64,000 nt of DNA from Rhizophagus irregularis. Its lineage: Eukaryota; Glomeromycota; Glomeromycetes; Glomerales; Glomeraceae. The notes beneath the pieces were generated by a model, which was given only the letters and a program-made list of their open reading frames with translations, ran no database searches and was not told the DNA's origin. Positions 21,193 to 35,640 of this stretch are shown piece by piece (positions within the stretch are counted from its first letter, which is position 1; the number at the start of each line of letters is the position of its first letter). A program made the position numbers and the translations under genes. The stretch is from contig NC_089460.1 in the NCBI RefSeq assembly GCF_026210795.1, forward strand, positions 1,736,001-1,800,000, given 5' to 3'.

Positions 21193-24100
21193 CCATGTAT
21201 TTTTATAAATAAATGCTATTAACTTTGGTAAATAAATGTAATTTTCATAATTCCACTTATGTTAAATCCAATTTATTTCACACTTTTGATTTTATAATTC
21301 CAATTCATAATTCCAATTACTGTAGACCTTTTATTTATAGAAAATTCAATCTTATATTTTACATCTTTTGATTTATAAATTCAACTATTCTAATTAGATA
21401 TAGCTAATTCAACCTTTTATTTTACATATTTTATATCTTTTGATTTTATAATTCCAATTCACCTTTTATTATTAGACCTTTAACTTTAATTCGACCTTTT
21501 TTATTTTGCATCATGTTTTAATTCCAATTCACTTAATTCACTCACTTGATTCATCAATATTTTTATAATTCAATATTTCAAATTCACTTATTTACATATT
21601 ATGAAATTCCTTACAATAAAAAAAGAATAATTCTATAATTAAATTTGAAACATTTTAATAATATAATTAAATTATTTCAAAGAATTACTTGTTACGATAA
21701 AATCACGTCACGCGTTTAACCTTGGTGAAACGCGTATATCCGTAAATCCGTATATTACAATGTACACATAACATATATATGTATATAATATAAAAAAAAA
21801 ACAATATTATAAAATAATAAGAACAATATTTAATATATAATATTTTTTTTTATAAAAGTTTAATTCATTCTTTTTTTAAAATTCATTATCGGTCCTTGAC
21901 CGATAATATTTAATGAATAAATCTAAAAGTTAATAGGTTCAAAAAGTTTAAACTTTAAAAAAACTTTTTTTCTTTTAAGGAAATCATACTCCTTTAAAAG
22001 TTCATAATTAAAAATTATTTTAAATTTGGTTAATTGATACCTTTTTAATATTATTGATTACTTTTTTTTTCTTTTTTTTTTTCCTTTGTATTAAATATTT
22101 AACAAAGAAAAAATATATATATATATATAATCTATTTAACATCTTAACTATCGGGGTTAATAATCCGAAAAATCATTTGTTTTACATGTAAGAAGAAATA
22201 ATTCTCATTTTAGATAAACTTTAAATTTTATCACATTTATCACAATTTTTAAACAAGAGTCATTTTAAAAGAAAAAACCCCGAGTCATAGAAGAAATGAT
22301 TTTAAAAAGCGAGGTTGATCTGAAAATACCTGAAACAAAGGGGTATTGAGTGGCTATTGGCTTTGATTGGCTTGTAGTGGCAAATTAAACTAATAAGGAT
22401 AAAAAGTGGCTGAGATAGAAAATTCGAAACATGGAAAAGTATTATGATACACCAAAAAAGGGTGTGGCTGATGAGAACACGCCATTTATCTTAATTTTTC
22501 TTAATAAGCGAGAATAAAATGAAATTAATAAGATGAAACCAGAAAAAAAAAAAAAGATTTAAAGTTTTAAGTAATAAGCGAAAAAAGATTATCATTTTAT
22601 CATTTTTTTATTTTTTAAAAGAAAAAAAAAAGTATCATAAAAAGTTTAGCTTATAAACGAACGATAAAGAAAAAAAAAAAAGTGTTTTTTTTTTTTCTGC
22701 AGGGCTATAAAAGTAATGTAAAACTGTTTCAACAAAATTAATTTAGTAATTAATTATCGATAAAATTTGTAAAAATAGGAATGAGATGACCTTTAATATT
22801 GTATTATTAACGGCTATTAACGGCTATTATTAAATAAGAAATGCATTCCAAAGATTTTTAATCAAGCGTAATATGGTATGTATTCCTAAAAAAGTTTTAA
22901 TTAAATAATTAAAAAGAGATTCTAAAGAGGGAAAATTTTGACAGCTGAGCACAAAGGAAAAGGAGTAACAAGAAAATCACTTCCTCATGTTCATTCATTT
23001 CATTCAAAAAAAAAAAATATACTTGCATTTTTTTGGAAAGTGATGCAAAATGAAAGAATATTTAACGGAAGAAAGTTAAGTAATGATTGGTAAAAGTATA
23101 CATGATATCAATGAATTATATCCAAAAATTAAAATATTGTTTAGATAAAAGAAGACAATAAAAAAGGTAGATTACAATAAACCCAATTTTTACGAATAAA
23201 AAACCGTGTAACTGATCGTCGTAAAATATTCACCATGATCATCATAATTATAAAGATCCTCCAAAAAAAAAAAACATGAATACAGACATTTTTTTTTTTT
23301 AAAAAAAAAATAAAATAAAAATAAAGGGGATAATTGACAAAGAAGAAACTAATAACATGAAAAATTTCATGCAGTGCCGAATTTCCTAAAAAGTCAGAAA
23401 TAAACCTTAAATAATGTTTTATGTAAATTATGTTATTTAAACTTATTAAAACGGGAGTAATTGCAAAAAATAGCATATGGTAGAAATACATAATACATAC
23501 AATACATACATACTTTATACAAACTTTATACATACTTTATATTACTTAATGATTACCAAGACAATTTCTAATCTTTAGTATTACTTTACACAACAAGTAT
23601 TGGACGATAGGGGTGGTATAAATATTGGGCGCGTTTTTTGCCACATTATTTTTCAATAGTTAAAAAAATATTGTGCGTGTACGTTATGTAGTATAATAAC
23701 ATAATAACATGATAGTACATACTTATTTATTTACACAAAAGATTAAAAACTTTTTTCATTAAATTCATGAGAAATTTTAAGGACGTAAAACAAGCGAAAG
23801 TAAATAATGGCGCAAAGTAATAATTTTTGCTTGGAGCACGAAAACGGTTTGGCGCTTTAATAAAGTCATAAAAGGAGATAAGGAGACTAAACTTCGGTAA
23901 TGTCCTTGTGATTTTTATCCCTGATGATTTTTTTAAAATTCGAGAATGGGATAAAAAATAAAAAATCGCGTTGTTATCATGTAAATTCATGTAAATTCAT
24001 GTAAATTCATGTAAATTAATGTAACAAACGAAAAAAAAAACGAGACCCTTTTTTGTTTTTTTTTAAAGAATATTGATAAACAGGGATAATTTCTAATTAA

Positions 24101-26036
24101 GAATTAGGATGCGTAAAATAACTGAATTGTTGATATGTTGATATTTTGATATGTTGATATGTTATTGTTATGTGAATTCTTTGCATTGAATAATAATAAT
24201 AAATAAGCAATGCAATTTATCCTTTTTTTTTGTTAAAAAAAAAAACAAAAAACTTTTAACAACTTAATATAATTCGGAAAAACCTTTTTCAGTAGAAACA
24301 TAATTTTCTTTTTAACAAATAACGGATTTAAATTAATTAATCTTTTGTTTTTCAGAATAAAAACAGATCGAATTTAAAAAGTAAAATTTTCCGATATTTA
24401 ATAATATTAATATTTTTAGAAATCGAATGATTGTTAATATGGCTTTTTTTTTTCTCATACACAACAAAACACAACATGAAACGAAAAAGCCTTTTATCTT
24501 TAATTTTATTTCCAAAGAATAAACAAGATACATTCTTATTATCATGCACAAAAAGTACAAAAATCCCTCAAAAGTTTTAAATACTTAAAAATTACTTCTT
24601 ATCTTTACTATTCAATATACTATTTTTGGTATTTGTTTTTTTAAAATAAACATTTCAATAAAAATATTCCCGATTTTTGCTTCAATTTTCAAAAAAAAAA
24701 AAAAAACTCTTTTAAAAAAAAAAGTTATTCTAATTTACTAAATTTGGATTGTAATATAAAATATTTATTTACATTAAAACAAGTTTTAATATTTCAAATG
24801 ATGCATACACCGCATATCAATTGCATTTAAATTTATTAACATTGTGCTTTTATTGGAAATATTTGAAATACCATTTGGTATTACAAAATAGATCATAAAT
24901 TCATTGGATGTTCTTAAAAATAGCAAACACTTTGGAATTTGTCCAAATTTAGTTAATTTTAATTCATCTTTTTTGTTTTGATGTTTCAATTGGGTATTTT
25001 TGGCTTCCGTTTTTTTTATTTCCTGAAAAATAAAAAATAAAAATGAAAAAGAAAAAAAAATTTATTTATGATAAAGTTGCATCAAAAATGAATTATTTGT
25101 AAACATATTAGGATGGATCTATATAATAACTGACAACGATCAAAATTATCAAATCATTGAACTCGGATTAAAAAAAATTGGTTCGTCGTTGTCATCGTTT
25201 TTATCGTCGTTATCGTCTTTCAAGTCATTTTTTAATCTTGATCAAATGTATTTTTTACACTTTAAAAAATAAAAAAAAATTACACTACACGCAAAATAAA
25301 TAAATTGAATGAAATGATGATTTTTTTTTTGTTTTTTATTTATTAATAATAATAATAATAATTTTTTTTAATATATATATATAATATTTACACAAATTAA
25401 AAAAAGAAGAAAAAGGAAAAAGAATAGAATTGAAGAAAGAAAATAATAATAAAAAAAAAACCGCTAATAATAATAATAATAATAATAATAAAAGAAAAAA
25501 ACTCTTAAAATTATAGAAACTATATATGAAAAAAAAGTTCTTATAAAAAAAAAGGAAATAAAATAAAAGGGGAAAAAAAATAAAAAATAAAAAATAAATA
25601 AGTAACCTTCGTAATCATCTATGTTTAAGGTGTATTTCGTTCCTTCTTGCATATATAATAATACAACAAAAAAAAAATCACTTTTTTTTATTTTTTTTTT
25701 TATTTTAAACAAAAAAAATGTATGATGAAAAAAATGTATATGTATAGAGTGAAAAAAAAAATCTTTACAAATTTAAATTTTTTTTTTTTCTTTTTATAAA
25801 AAAAAAAATCATAGATACAAAGTATATATATAATAAATACAAAAAAAGTTTCCTTGAGGGAAAAAAAGTGCGTGTTTATGGTTTTTGATTATGGTTGTGA
25901 ATGAAAAAAAAAAATGTCCTTATTGTAATAATACTAACAGAAATGATAAATAGTAATGTTATTATTCAAAAGTTTTAAAAATGTTTTTTTGTTTTTTTTT
26001 TTAAAAAAAAAAATAAATAAATTATAAATCTACTAA
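21193..26036. other. AT-rich gene-free stretch, satellite to transcription-factor 3' end
   Basis: No gene supported. It holds degenerate AATTCCAATTCAC-type repeats (21240-21600), a short 10-bp tandem (CATGTAAATT, ~23978-24021), a GATATGTT repeat (~24130-24165), and very many poly(A)/poly(T) runs, increasing toward 26 kb. A 67-codon minus-strand frame at 24786-24989 (LKLTKFGQIPKCLLFLRTSN) has less biased composition than the others, but I cannot assign it. Confidence 0.55.
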
Positions 26037-27077
26037 TTAATTACTATTTAAATTCCAAGAAGTCATTGGTTCGTCAGTGGGAGAAGTTGTTGTTGGAGGC
26101 AAAAAATTCATCGGATTCATCGTGTTCATCGTATTCATTGTGTAGTTACTATCCATATAATAAGGATTGTATGAATCATAAAAGGAGAATTCTGAAGCGG
26201 CACTGGTTGTTACAATTGGTGCTGGGTGTTGTGAGACGTTATTTGATGAATTATTATAACATTTTGATTCAGGATGAACTTGTTGTCCATTAGTTGGTGG
26301 TGTGGTAGGTCCCCCACTTGTTGTATCATCGTTATATTCAAAGCCACCTGAGTCGGAACCCCCTTCGTCATCCCCTGATTGTAAATTAAGAGATGTATTC
26401 ATATCACTATATTGTGGAATCATCATTGAATCGACTGATAAAATGTTTTCACCCGCTTGATAAGGTTGGGCCAAGTAATTTTCTTCAATTTTCTTAAACA
26501 TATCAGAAGAGGGAAAAGCTGGTAAAAGTTGAGCGTCCGAGTTTGCACAATCAACGAAACGTTGCAAACTTTTCATTATTTCTGCAATACATTTTCCGTC
26601 ACCAAGACGTTTTAAAAGTTCAAAAGTAATTGGTAAAACTGGCCTTATGCATCTACTTTGTTTTAAAGCGTCTCTTAAACCTTCAAATAATGGTTCGTAG
26701 GATACAAAATGTTCTTTTGATTCATAAAGGAGACAAAGTATTTCCTTTTCAATATCTTTTGTTTGTAACTGTTCAGCTACATCACTTGTTATCGCGATTA
26801 ATTGCTCTTCGACTGCATTAAGTCTTAACTTTAAGGATTCTACTTGCTTGTTCTTACGGGGAGAATTGTCATATTTGCAGTGTTGGGGATCGCAGTTGCT
26901 ACAGGGTTTACCAGTTTCGGCATCACCATCACATTTTATCTTCCCTTGTCGACAACGTTGGCATGCCCTTTTATTAATAGGACCACGAGTTCGCTTCGCT
27001 AATACGTTTGCGCTGTTGTTGTTATTATTTGATGATTGATTTACGTATCGAGGTTGACCTGGTCTTGTTGCAGTCAT
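26037..27077 (-). CDS. Zn2Cys6 binuclear-cluster transcription factor
   Basis: A single 346-residue exon. Residues 39-67 form a fungal Zn2Cys6 DNA-binding cluster with six cysteines at 39, 42, 49, 59, 62 and 67 (CX2CX6CX9CX2CX4C; CQRCRQGKIKC). A basic stretch before it (LAKRTRGPINKR) and a short linker plus predicted coiled coil after it (KNKQVESLKLRLNAVEEQL) fit a dimeric Gal4-class regulator. The middle is helical (ESKEHFVSYEPLFEGLRDAL). The C-terminus is rich in Ser, Asn, Gly, Pro and Met, including a NTMNTMNPMN repeat, and may activate transcription. It lacks the large fungal-specific (middle homology) domain, so it is shorter than most of the family. The start at 27077 is the first Met in frame. 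The 5' side is a 22-kb gene-free region. Target genes unknown. Confidence 0.88.
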   Translation of the reverse strand: MTATRPGQPRYVNQSSNNNNNSANVLAKRTRGPINKRACQRCRQGKIKCDGDAETGKPCSNCDPQHCKYDNSPRKNKQVESLKLRLNAVEEQLIAITSDVAEQLQTKDIEKEILCLLYESKEHFVSYEPLFEGLRDALKQSRCIRPVLPITFELLKRLGDGKCIAEIMKSLQRFVDCANSDAQLLPAFPSSDMFKKIEENYLAQPYQAGENILSVDSMMIPQYSDMNTSLNLQSGDDEGGSDSGGFEYNDDTTSGGPTTPPTNGQQVHPESKCYNNSSNNVSQHPAPIVTTSAASEFSFYDSYNPYYMDSNYTMNTMNTMNPMNFLPPTTTSPTDEPMTSWNLNSN

Positions 27078-29375
27078 TGTTAATAAGTTTTTATTTAACA
27101 GACGTTTTGAATTCTAATGTTTAAAATGTTTAAATGAAGACGACAGTTTTCTTTGTAAATAAAAACGAAAAAAAATAAAGCTTGATTGAAAAGTTTTTTT
27201 TTTTTTTTTTTGTTGAAAAAAAAATAAATAAATTTAAATTTATCTAACAAAAAAAATTTTTTTTTAAAAAAAAAGTTTTTTTTTTTCTTTTGAATTTGTT
27301 TGTTTTTGAGTGTTTATATAGAAAAAAAAAGGATAAATTTTTAATATTTTAATTTTTTTTTTCACAACGAGAAGAGAAGAGAAATTTGGTATCTAAAAAT
27401 GGGGGATTCTATCTTTTTTATATTAATTTTTAAAATAACACATATATATTATCTGCCGTAGTATTGTATGTTTAAAATATTTATATTTGTTATTTTAAAA
27501 ATCCACTTTACCTCATTTACATCAATATAAAAAAAATTTTTTTTTTTTAATAAGGATAAAATTAAAACCTATTATCACAATCACAAATTTTTGTTTTAAA
27601 ATTTTTTATCACTTATCACATATCACTGTATCGCAACTACCTGGTCACAAAATTTTTCAAATTTTGATATTTTTGGAAATATGAATTAAAAAAAAAATCG
27701 AATGTTGAAAGAAGAGAAAACGAAAATTTTTAAAATATATTAGAATATAAAATAACTAATTTTTTTTTACTTGACTTTTTTTTACTTTAATCTTGTCAAC
27801 TTTCATTCTTTGTTAAAAAAAAAATATATAATAATAATAATAATAATAAAATTTTTTTTTTTTTTTTTTTTATTTTGTACACATTTTCATTTTCATTAGT
27901 AATCATTAAAAAAAAAAATTCTAAAGAATTCTGTTTCATTCTTTTCTTACGAATTCCCTTACGAAATTTTTTTTTTATTTTATGCCAAAGGGAACAAACG
28001 AAATGAACATATTCCAGCCTAATCTTTAGAAAGTCAGATTTTCTAAATAAATCTAATTAAATAATCTATCTTTCTCCAGTTTTTTTTTTCGTACATAAAA
28101 AAAATTTGGTACAAATCATTAAAAATCCAATCAAATTTTACTTGAATCAAAATTTTTTTTTTTCTTTGCCATTTTCTATTTATAGAAACATAACACATTA
28201 ATTTTTTTTCCATGAAATTTAAGTTTTAATACTTTAAAAAGTCAATAATGAAAAGATTTTTTTTTTTTTTACATTTAGAACGTTTTCTACATCTATTTTT
28301 TTTTTCTATTTATTTTTCTTTTTGTTTTTTTTACAACTTTTATTAATTTATTTAGAATATCGAAAAAAGAATTCTTCATTACAAATCTCAATTATTATAT
28401 ATATCAGTCCAAAAGATTAAAAATTTTTGTGGCTTAAACTTTTTTAAAAACCAGAATCGGTTAGAAGGTCGATCTATTGAGAATGGTTTAGCATGGTACG
28501 AATAAAATTATTGCAGGAGTGGCGAAATGGCTGGGATGATCATAAATATATTAATTATATATATATATATATTTGAATAGGTGAAAATATGATAAATATA
28601 CGTGATTAAATAATAATTGTCACCCTTAAACATATATTATTGTTACGCAAATCCTGAAACAAAATGAGAATTTAGGAAATCCCGTTTTCTTTTTTTTTAT
28701 TTTAAAAAAAAAATAAAAATAAAAAATAAAATAAAATAAAATAAAAAGGAATTAATAATATAATACCAAGAGAAATATTTTGATATTGTTTACAGCTAGG
28801 AAATAAGTTTTTTTTTTTTTTGCAATAAAAACAATTATTTAATCGAAAATTTCAAGGCACGGTAAAGTACATTATTTGTTCAATGGATATATATGATAAT
28901 GTACATATTAATCTATTAATCAATAAATAATAATTCAATGTTTCAATATTTTAAATGTTTCCCCGAAATTGAAAGTGAAAATTTCATATTACCATAGGAT
29001 AATCTACGATCTCGTGAATACAAATCCCAGGTATATTTTGAATTGGATACATGGGATTACAACCAACCCATACAAACCCGAAGGAAATCTTAATTTATCT
29101 CTTGGTAACACCAACTAACCAATAATGTAAATTAAGGATTTTAAAGTAGTATTGTTCATTATGTAACTTGTATTAAAAAATAAAAATAATAATAATAATG
29201 TGTGACTCATAATTATAATTATATTATCATTTTCAATACGTTTTAAATATTTTTTTTTTTAAAAAAAAAAACGTGGGATTCTGTGTAAATCTGCGTAATT
29301 TTATACCCAAATTATCCAAATTAGAACAATTTCCAGTTCTAGATTCTTTGACGATAAAGTTCTTGGCAGATCACA

Positions 29376-29628
29376 GGTGGGGTTATGTGGGTTATGTGGG
29401 TTACTGTTGGTTGGTTATAAATGTTAATTAATATGTGGCTATGTGAAATTATGTAGATTATGTTGATTAATGTGGTGGATAAATGGATTATGTTATTATG
29501 TATATTATGTATATTGAGTTGCGTGAGTTACGTTAGGTTACGTGAATTACGTTGGGTTACTTTTACGTTTGGTTACTTTTGTTACGTTGGGTTACGTTGG
29601 GTTACGTTGGGTTACGTGGGCTATGTTG
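29376..29628 (+). repeat. G-rich GGGTTAYGT repeats with G-quadruplex motif
   Basis: Two clusters of GGGTTA with short spacers: 29378-29404 (GGGGTTATGTGGGTTATGTG) and 29589-29620, where four GGG runs are separated by 7, 7 and 6 nt (TTACGTT, TTACGTT, TTACGT). The second fits the canonical G3+N1-7 quadruplex rule. Between them are looser GTTACG repeats. The surrounding DNA is extremely AT-rich. Confidence 0.75.
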
Positions 29629-30374
29629 AAGTAAATCGATTATTTCTTCCGTTGATGATGATGATGACATTTTTTTGATATTTTGGGTAATATAATGGAA
29701 CATTATGCATTAGTTTTTTGGTCATGTGTATTTTCACCCGACAACTTTTTTTTTAAAAAAATTATTTGAAATTTATCCCATGACCCAAAGAAAATTATTT
29801 GGCCCATGACCAATTCATGATCATACCCTTTCTTATCTTTGATCATTGTTAAAATTGCTTATCATGATCCTAACCATACATCCGAAAAATTTTCATTATT
29901 TACCATATTTAATAATAAATGTAATAAATGTAATAATAATAAATGTATACGAAAAAAATATGTCTTTTTAAAAAATACATATTATCTTTTTTTGTGATAT
30001 CAAAATATGTGATTTATGAATTATCAAAAAAAAAAAATATATATCCATCCATTCGTTTAGATCTTTATTAAATCTTTATAACAAAGAATAACTTTTTTTG
30101 AAAGTTCAGTTTTAACTTGATTTAGTAAAAAAAAAAAAAAAATTTTTTTATACTTTTTTTTGAGCATTAAAAACGTTCATGCAATCCTTTTTTGCCAAAG
30201 GAAAATATATTATCAATATATTTTCTTTTTTTTATTTATTTATTTATTTATTTATTATTATTATTATTATTATTTTTTTTTCTTTTTATTTCCTCTTTCA
30301 ACAACTTTCAACATTTTCAACATTTTCGGCATTTTTTTTTAAAAAAGCATCTTTTGGTTAGATTAATTACTTTA

Positions 30375-30655
30375 TATTCAAATAACTTATTATATTAATA
30401 CTTTAATACTTTATACGAATAATATATTATTACGAATAAATTTATTATTATATGAATACTTAAATACTTTATTATAAATACTTTATTATATGAATACTTG
30501 AATACTTTATTATACGAAATACTTTTATATTTTATTATACGAATACTTTTATACTTTATTCAAAAATATTTTATTTTATTCAAAATATTTCTTTATTAAA
30601 AATACTTCTTTATTCAAATACTTTATTCAATAGTACTTTATTCAAATATCTTTTT
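30375..30655. repeat. Degenerate AATACTTTATTATA minisatellite
   Basis: Imperfect repeats of about 15-20 bp around the core GAATACTTTATTATA, drifting to ATTCAAATACTTT at the right end. No coding content. Confidence 0.65.
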
Positions 30656-33600
30656 TTCGTTCAAATCCGTTTTCGTAAAACGCACGACTTTTTTTTACAA
30701 AAACAGGTCTCGGTCCCTTCCCCCTCTAATATTTACCTCGATACCTTTCTCACCTATTTTCTCACCCCCAAAAAAAAAACTTCCAAAGTAAATTACGCCA
30801 TTTAATTACAAAAATGAAAAAAAAAAATAGTCTACAAAGTCGAAATTTTCCTTTTTTGATTACAATTAAAATATAATTTTTTTTTACATATCATTTACAT
30901 ATGATAATATAATATTATTAAATAATATTAATAATGATAATAATATCTAATATTATTATTATTATTATTATAATAATGTGTTTATAATATATATATATAT
31001 ATGTATCTATTAGCCTATTTGCCTCTCACTTTATTATTATTACCAAAAATAAAATTAAGGTTTTGTTATTTCCAAAAGAACTAAAACTGTTCCCCAGTCA
31101 TATTAAAAAAAAAAAACTGTGAAACTTTATTTTATTAATGTTATCATCAAATAAATAAATAAATGGGTTTTTTAAAAAAAAAAAACCAATGAACCCGAAA
31201 CCCGTAAGTTTAATAATGTGTGATTATCATTAATGATTTATTATTGTTTGAATGAAAAAAAAAAAAAAAAAAAAAAAAAAAATTAAAAATAAAATAAAAA
31301 ATAAAAAATAAAATAAAAAATAAAAAATAAAACAAAGCGGTTAATATAACACAGAATACATCATAAAAAGTGTAATTTTTTGAAACATATTTTTTTTTTT
31401 TGAGGGAAAAAAAATTTTTATATGAAAATAATATTACGCACTTCAATAAAAGGTTTTTTTTTTTCGGGACGGGAAATTTTATTTACAAAAAGTAAGTTAT
31501 GATATAATGTTGTGATTACGAACAACATATGATGATATCATTTATCTTTTTATTCATTAAAGGTCAGATGAGCAGAGAATCAAGGGATTCTGGACCTTTG
31601 ATAAGCCACAACTTCGCATTAGATAGCCATAGATGGCCGTAGATAGTCTTATTCCAATTAGGTCAATTTATGTGTTACTTTATAACATCATTAAACTGCG
31701 TGTGTAATGCTGATTTACTTATGACATAAAAAAAAAAAGAAAAATTTGGGGGAATATTTCTTACTTGGCTGATGAAACTCAAAATACGCCTCACGAATAA
31801 TCAACAAATCGATTAGTTTTTATTGACCACAGCAAATGAGGAAACTGATACAAAAAAATAAGAAGATGAGTTGCATAATATAAATTATAAAATTCAAATG
31901 ATTTTTTTACAAACAAAAAATTCCCCCTTACATGATGTATTCCTAAAATGGTAATTAAACAATGAATTAATTGCTGCGTACGTTCATTTCATATATTGAA
32001 TGAAATTAAACAAACATAAATAGCGTAGTAAAAAGTGATAATATATGTATAATGTATGTATGTATGTATGCTACGGGAAAATAAAAAAATAATATATTGT
32101 AAATATTTTTTTTTTAAAAAAAAAATCCTTTTTATTTCCTGAAAAAGTGAGATTAACAACTTTCAATTAATTAAATTCTAATTAAATTCAAAAAATCAAA
32201 AAAATCGATATATAAAAAAAAAATCGATATTTGAATATTGACAACCTTATTATATAATACGGTTGGACCACTTATGAAAATGTTTGCATTAATTCGCATA
32301 ATCTATTAAACATTAAACTTTCTAAATATGTCTAAATATGTTTAATTTTTCCTTCATCCTTTCATCACAAAGGAAGAGATTCAATTTTTAATCACATTCA
32401 CATTATATTTTTTTTTTGTGTAATAAATATCAGATGAGAATATTTTCCCGAAGGTACAGTAACTCATTATTTTTCCCGTATTTGATAACTGATAAGATAG
32501 GAAATTATTGTATTAATATGATTTGTTCAAGTTCACGAGAAAAAAAAAAAACTGATCATATGAGAAAGAATGATAATTATTGTTGTTGTTGTGGTTGTTT
32601 TCTTTCCGTTGTTGAATTGATAGGATGTTAATTCATGCAATATTCTGTGTAAATATTTGTTATATTGACTAATCCAAAAATGTTTAATTTTTCGTAAAAA
32701 AATTTGATTTTATTCAATTATTATGTATTGTGTAATAAATCACGATGGCTGCACGGAATGTATGGAAGAGAATAATGGGATAATATATCATCATGTCAAA
32801 TAATTGATAATACTGATAAGATAATGACAAGATAGGAAATATTTTGAATATTTGGTCATGTTCACCTACACTAAAGTTCACGAGACGTTATAAGAAAGAT
32901 ATGAAAGAAAACTGATCATATGAGAATGAAGCATCTCTTACGAAAAATTTTCGAACTTTTTAATAATTTTTGGTAATTCATTACAAAGAAAAAATTATCT
33001 TAGAGGTCATTAGGTTGTCAAATGATCAAAAAAAAATATTTTAAATTAGTTTTTTTTTTTCTTTAAGGTTTTTTTTTGTAAACATTAAACTTGTCGATAT
33101 AAAACGATTAATTGGTTTAAAGAGAGAGAGGGTTTCAATGAAATTATAAATTTGGATTAAATCGACAAGTCATGTGGGACAATATTAATACAAGATGATC
33201 ATGTGGGATGGAAAATTCATTCAAGAATAGTTATGTAGAAGAAATCATGTGCGTTCTAGGGATTTCATTATTATTGTGCATTATTAAAATATTTGAACAG
33301 AACATTTTTTTATTGAAACACTTTATCACTTTTATTAAACATTTTAGGGTTGAATGGGGCATAAATGCGAGAATTTTAATGTGATTAATGAGAAATAAAT
33401 GAGAAATTATAACGATATAATCATAATATTTTTTTTTTTAGAATTAAAAATTCAAAAATATACACAAATATATACATTATGCATTTAATACTTTAAAAAA
33501 ACTGACAAAGGTCTTTGTCATTTTTTATGTAACAAATTTATATAATTTATATAATAATATTAAAATAAAATATATATATTTTAAAATATTTTAAAATATT

Positions 33601-35640
33601 TTTGTTATTTTTGTTTTGTTTTTTTAAAAAAAAATTTGGTTACAGTAATAATATCCGTAAAAATGAGAAGATAAGAAAAATAATATATGTAAAAAGTATA
33701 TATGTATAAGTATGCACACACAAACCACACAAACATATTTATTTTTTTTCAGCCATCAAAAAAAATAACTTAATTCGAAAATTGCACAAAGCATTTTTTT
33801 TCCCTCAATTTATAAATAAATTAAATAAATTATTTTTTTTAATATTAAAATGGTGATGATTATAAGTAAATCTTTTAAATAATTCTAAAATAATCCTAAA
33901 ATAATCCTAATAATCCTAATAATCTTAATGGGTATTATGACGATCCCAAGTCCCAACGAATAAAATTTCTTCCAACCAATTAAAAATTGACAAAATGAAA
34001 TAAACTAGGAACGAGTTCATAAATCATAATAATAGGATTGAATGTAGTAATACATTATTGTAGTAAAAAATTGTTGTAAAATCCCCAACTTTGGATTTAA
34101 GTTGCGGATGTTATTTAGATGTGTTACTTTTGTTACTTTGTATACTTGCTATACTTTTTTCCAAATTTGGTTTGGTCCTAATTTTTTATTGTGAATATAA
34201 AAGGACAAGTATTGTGATGGCTTTTTAAAGGGGGGGGATGATGCATGAAACCATCAAAAAAAAACACGTTTTTTTATTTCAGCCATAAAAGTAAGAAATA
34301 TAAAAGGAAACCTTTGAAAGCTGGGTTGTGAGTTGAATAAGAAAAAGGGTATAGTCCCATATTACAATTACATTATACAACATTGTTGTATTCCAATGGC
34401 GATTTTTGATTTTTTTGTCGTAATAAAAACAAGTTTTTCTGTAAGTTCTGTAAATCTACATACATTATACATCATGCATATATTAATTTCCTTTTCACTT
34501 TCATCCTCTTTTTTTGGGACACATGAACAATATTTTATTTTTTTTTATTTTTGATTTTTTTTGAACAAATATGATATTGTAATCATGAGATTCTTATAAA
34601 TTGATTTGATAATAAAAAATTTCGTGTGAAAAAATTTAATTTTCCTTAAAAAAAAAAATAAAAAAAATAGATATTCAAATAAGAAATCTAGAATGCTTAT
34701 TATCTTACATGAAAGTTTATATTCTTGTTTTTGTTTTCGCAAATAACCGAAATAAAATTTATATTTTGTTTATAATTTAACAAAATACTTTATCTTTTTT
34801 AACGGTTCCTTGTAAAGAATAAAAAAATAAAAAAATAAAATAAAAATAAAATAAAAAAATAAAAAAGACGTACACAAAAAAAAATTAAAAATAAAGTGAT
34901 CACAAAAAAATGTGAGTAAACGAAGATGCAAGCCACAATTTGACATCATTTTTATCACAATATTTTATTTATCACATTTATATTATGAATATCCCAATTT
35001 TTTTTTTTATAAAAAGAATCTAAAAAAGGATTTGAATAAAAAAATTTATTCGACATGAAATTTTTTCGTAACACATGAAATAAATACAAAAATTTTCTTA
35101 TCTAATACAAAAAAAATATTAAAAATAAATATATATTTTTTAATATGTTGATATGTTGTATCAATTTGTTGTGGCGTTTTTTTTTTTCTTTTATGTAATT
35201 TTTTTTTTAACTGCGCATATTATTCCATCATTATACTTTTATGTTGTGTACATTTTTATTATGTATAATGACTAAGTTAAAAATTTTTTTTTTTCCACCA
35301 ATTTTTCACTTGGCATTCAATTGGCGTAGCTATTAAGGTTTTTTTTTGCTCATTAACCGCAGTTTATCATCTAAACATTGTTTATGCATATTATGATGAA
35401 ATTAGTACAACTTTTTATTTTACTGCGTGTGATAAATAATAATAATTTTAAATTAATAATAATAAAAAAAAAAAATTTTTTTAAATTTCTCTTTTTCTCA
35501 GTACCTTCTCAAGAAATTCTCAATCAAGAAAAATCTTCAATGTTTATTTTTTTGTCAATCTTGGCAATAATAATAAACCCTTGGCAAATCATAATAATGA
35601 ATTAAATCTTCACGTAAAAAATGTATCGTAATTGTAATTT

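Noticed and set aside
25464-25712. 82-codon minus-strand frame rich in Tyr/Phe/Lys
   Set aside because: Made of (TAATAA)n and poly(A) microsatellites. The other homopolymer-driven frames (30160-30398, 31210-31446, 34545-34958, 36510-37050) were rejected for the same reason.
28510-28540. tRNA-like start (GGAGTGGCGAAATGGCTGGG)
   Set aside because: No B box (GGTTCGANNCC) or acceptor-stem partner follows within 100 bp.
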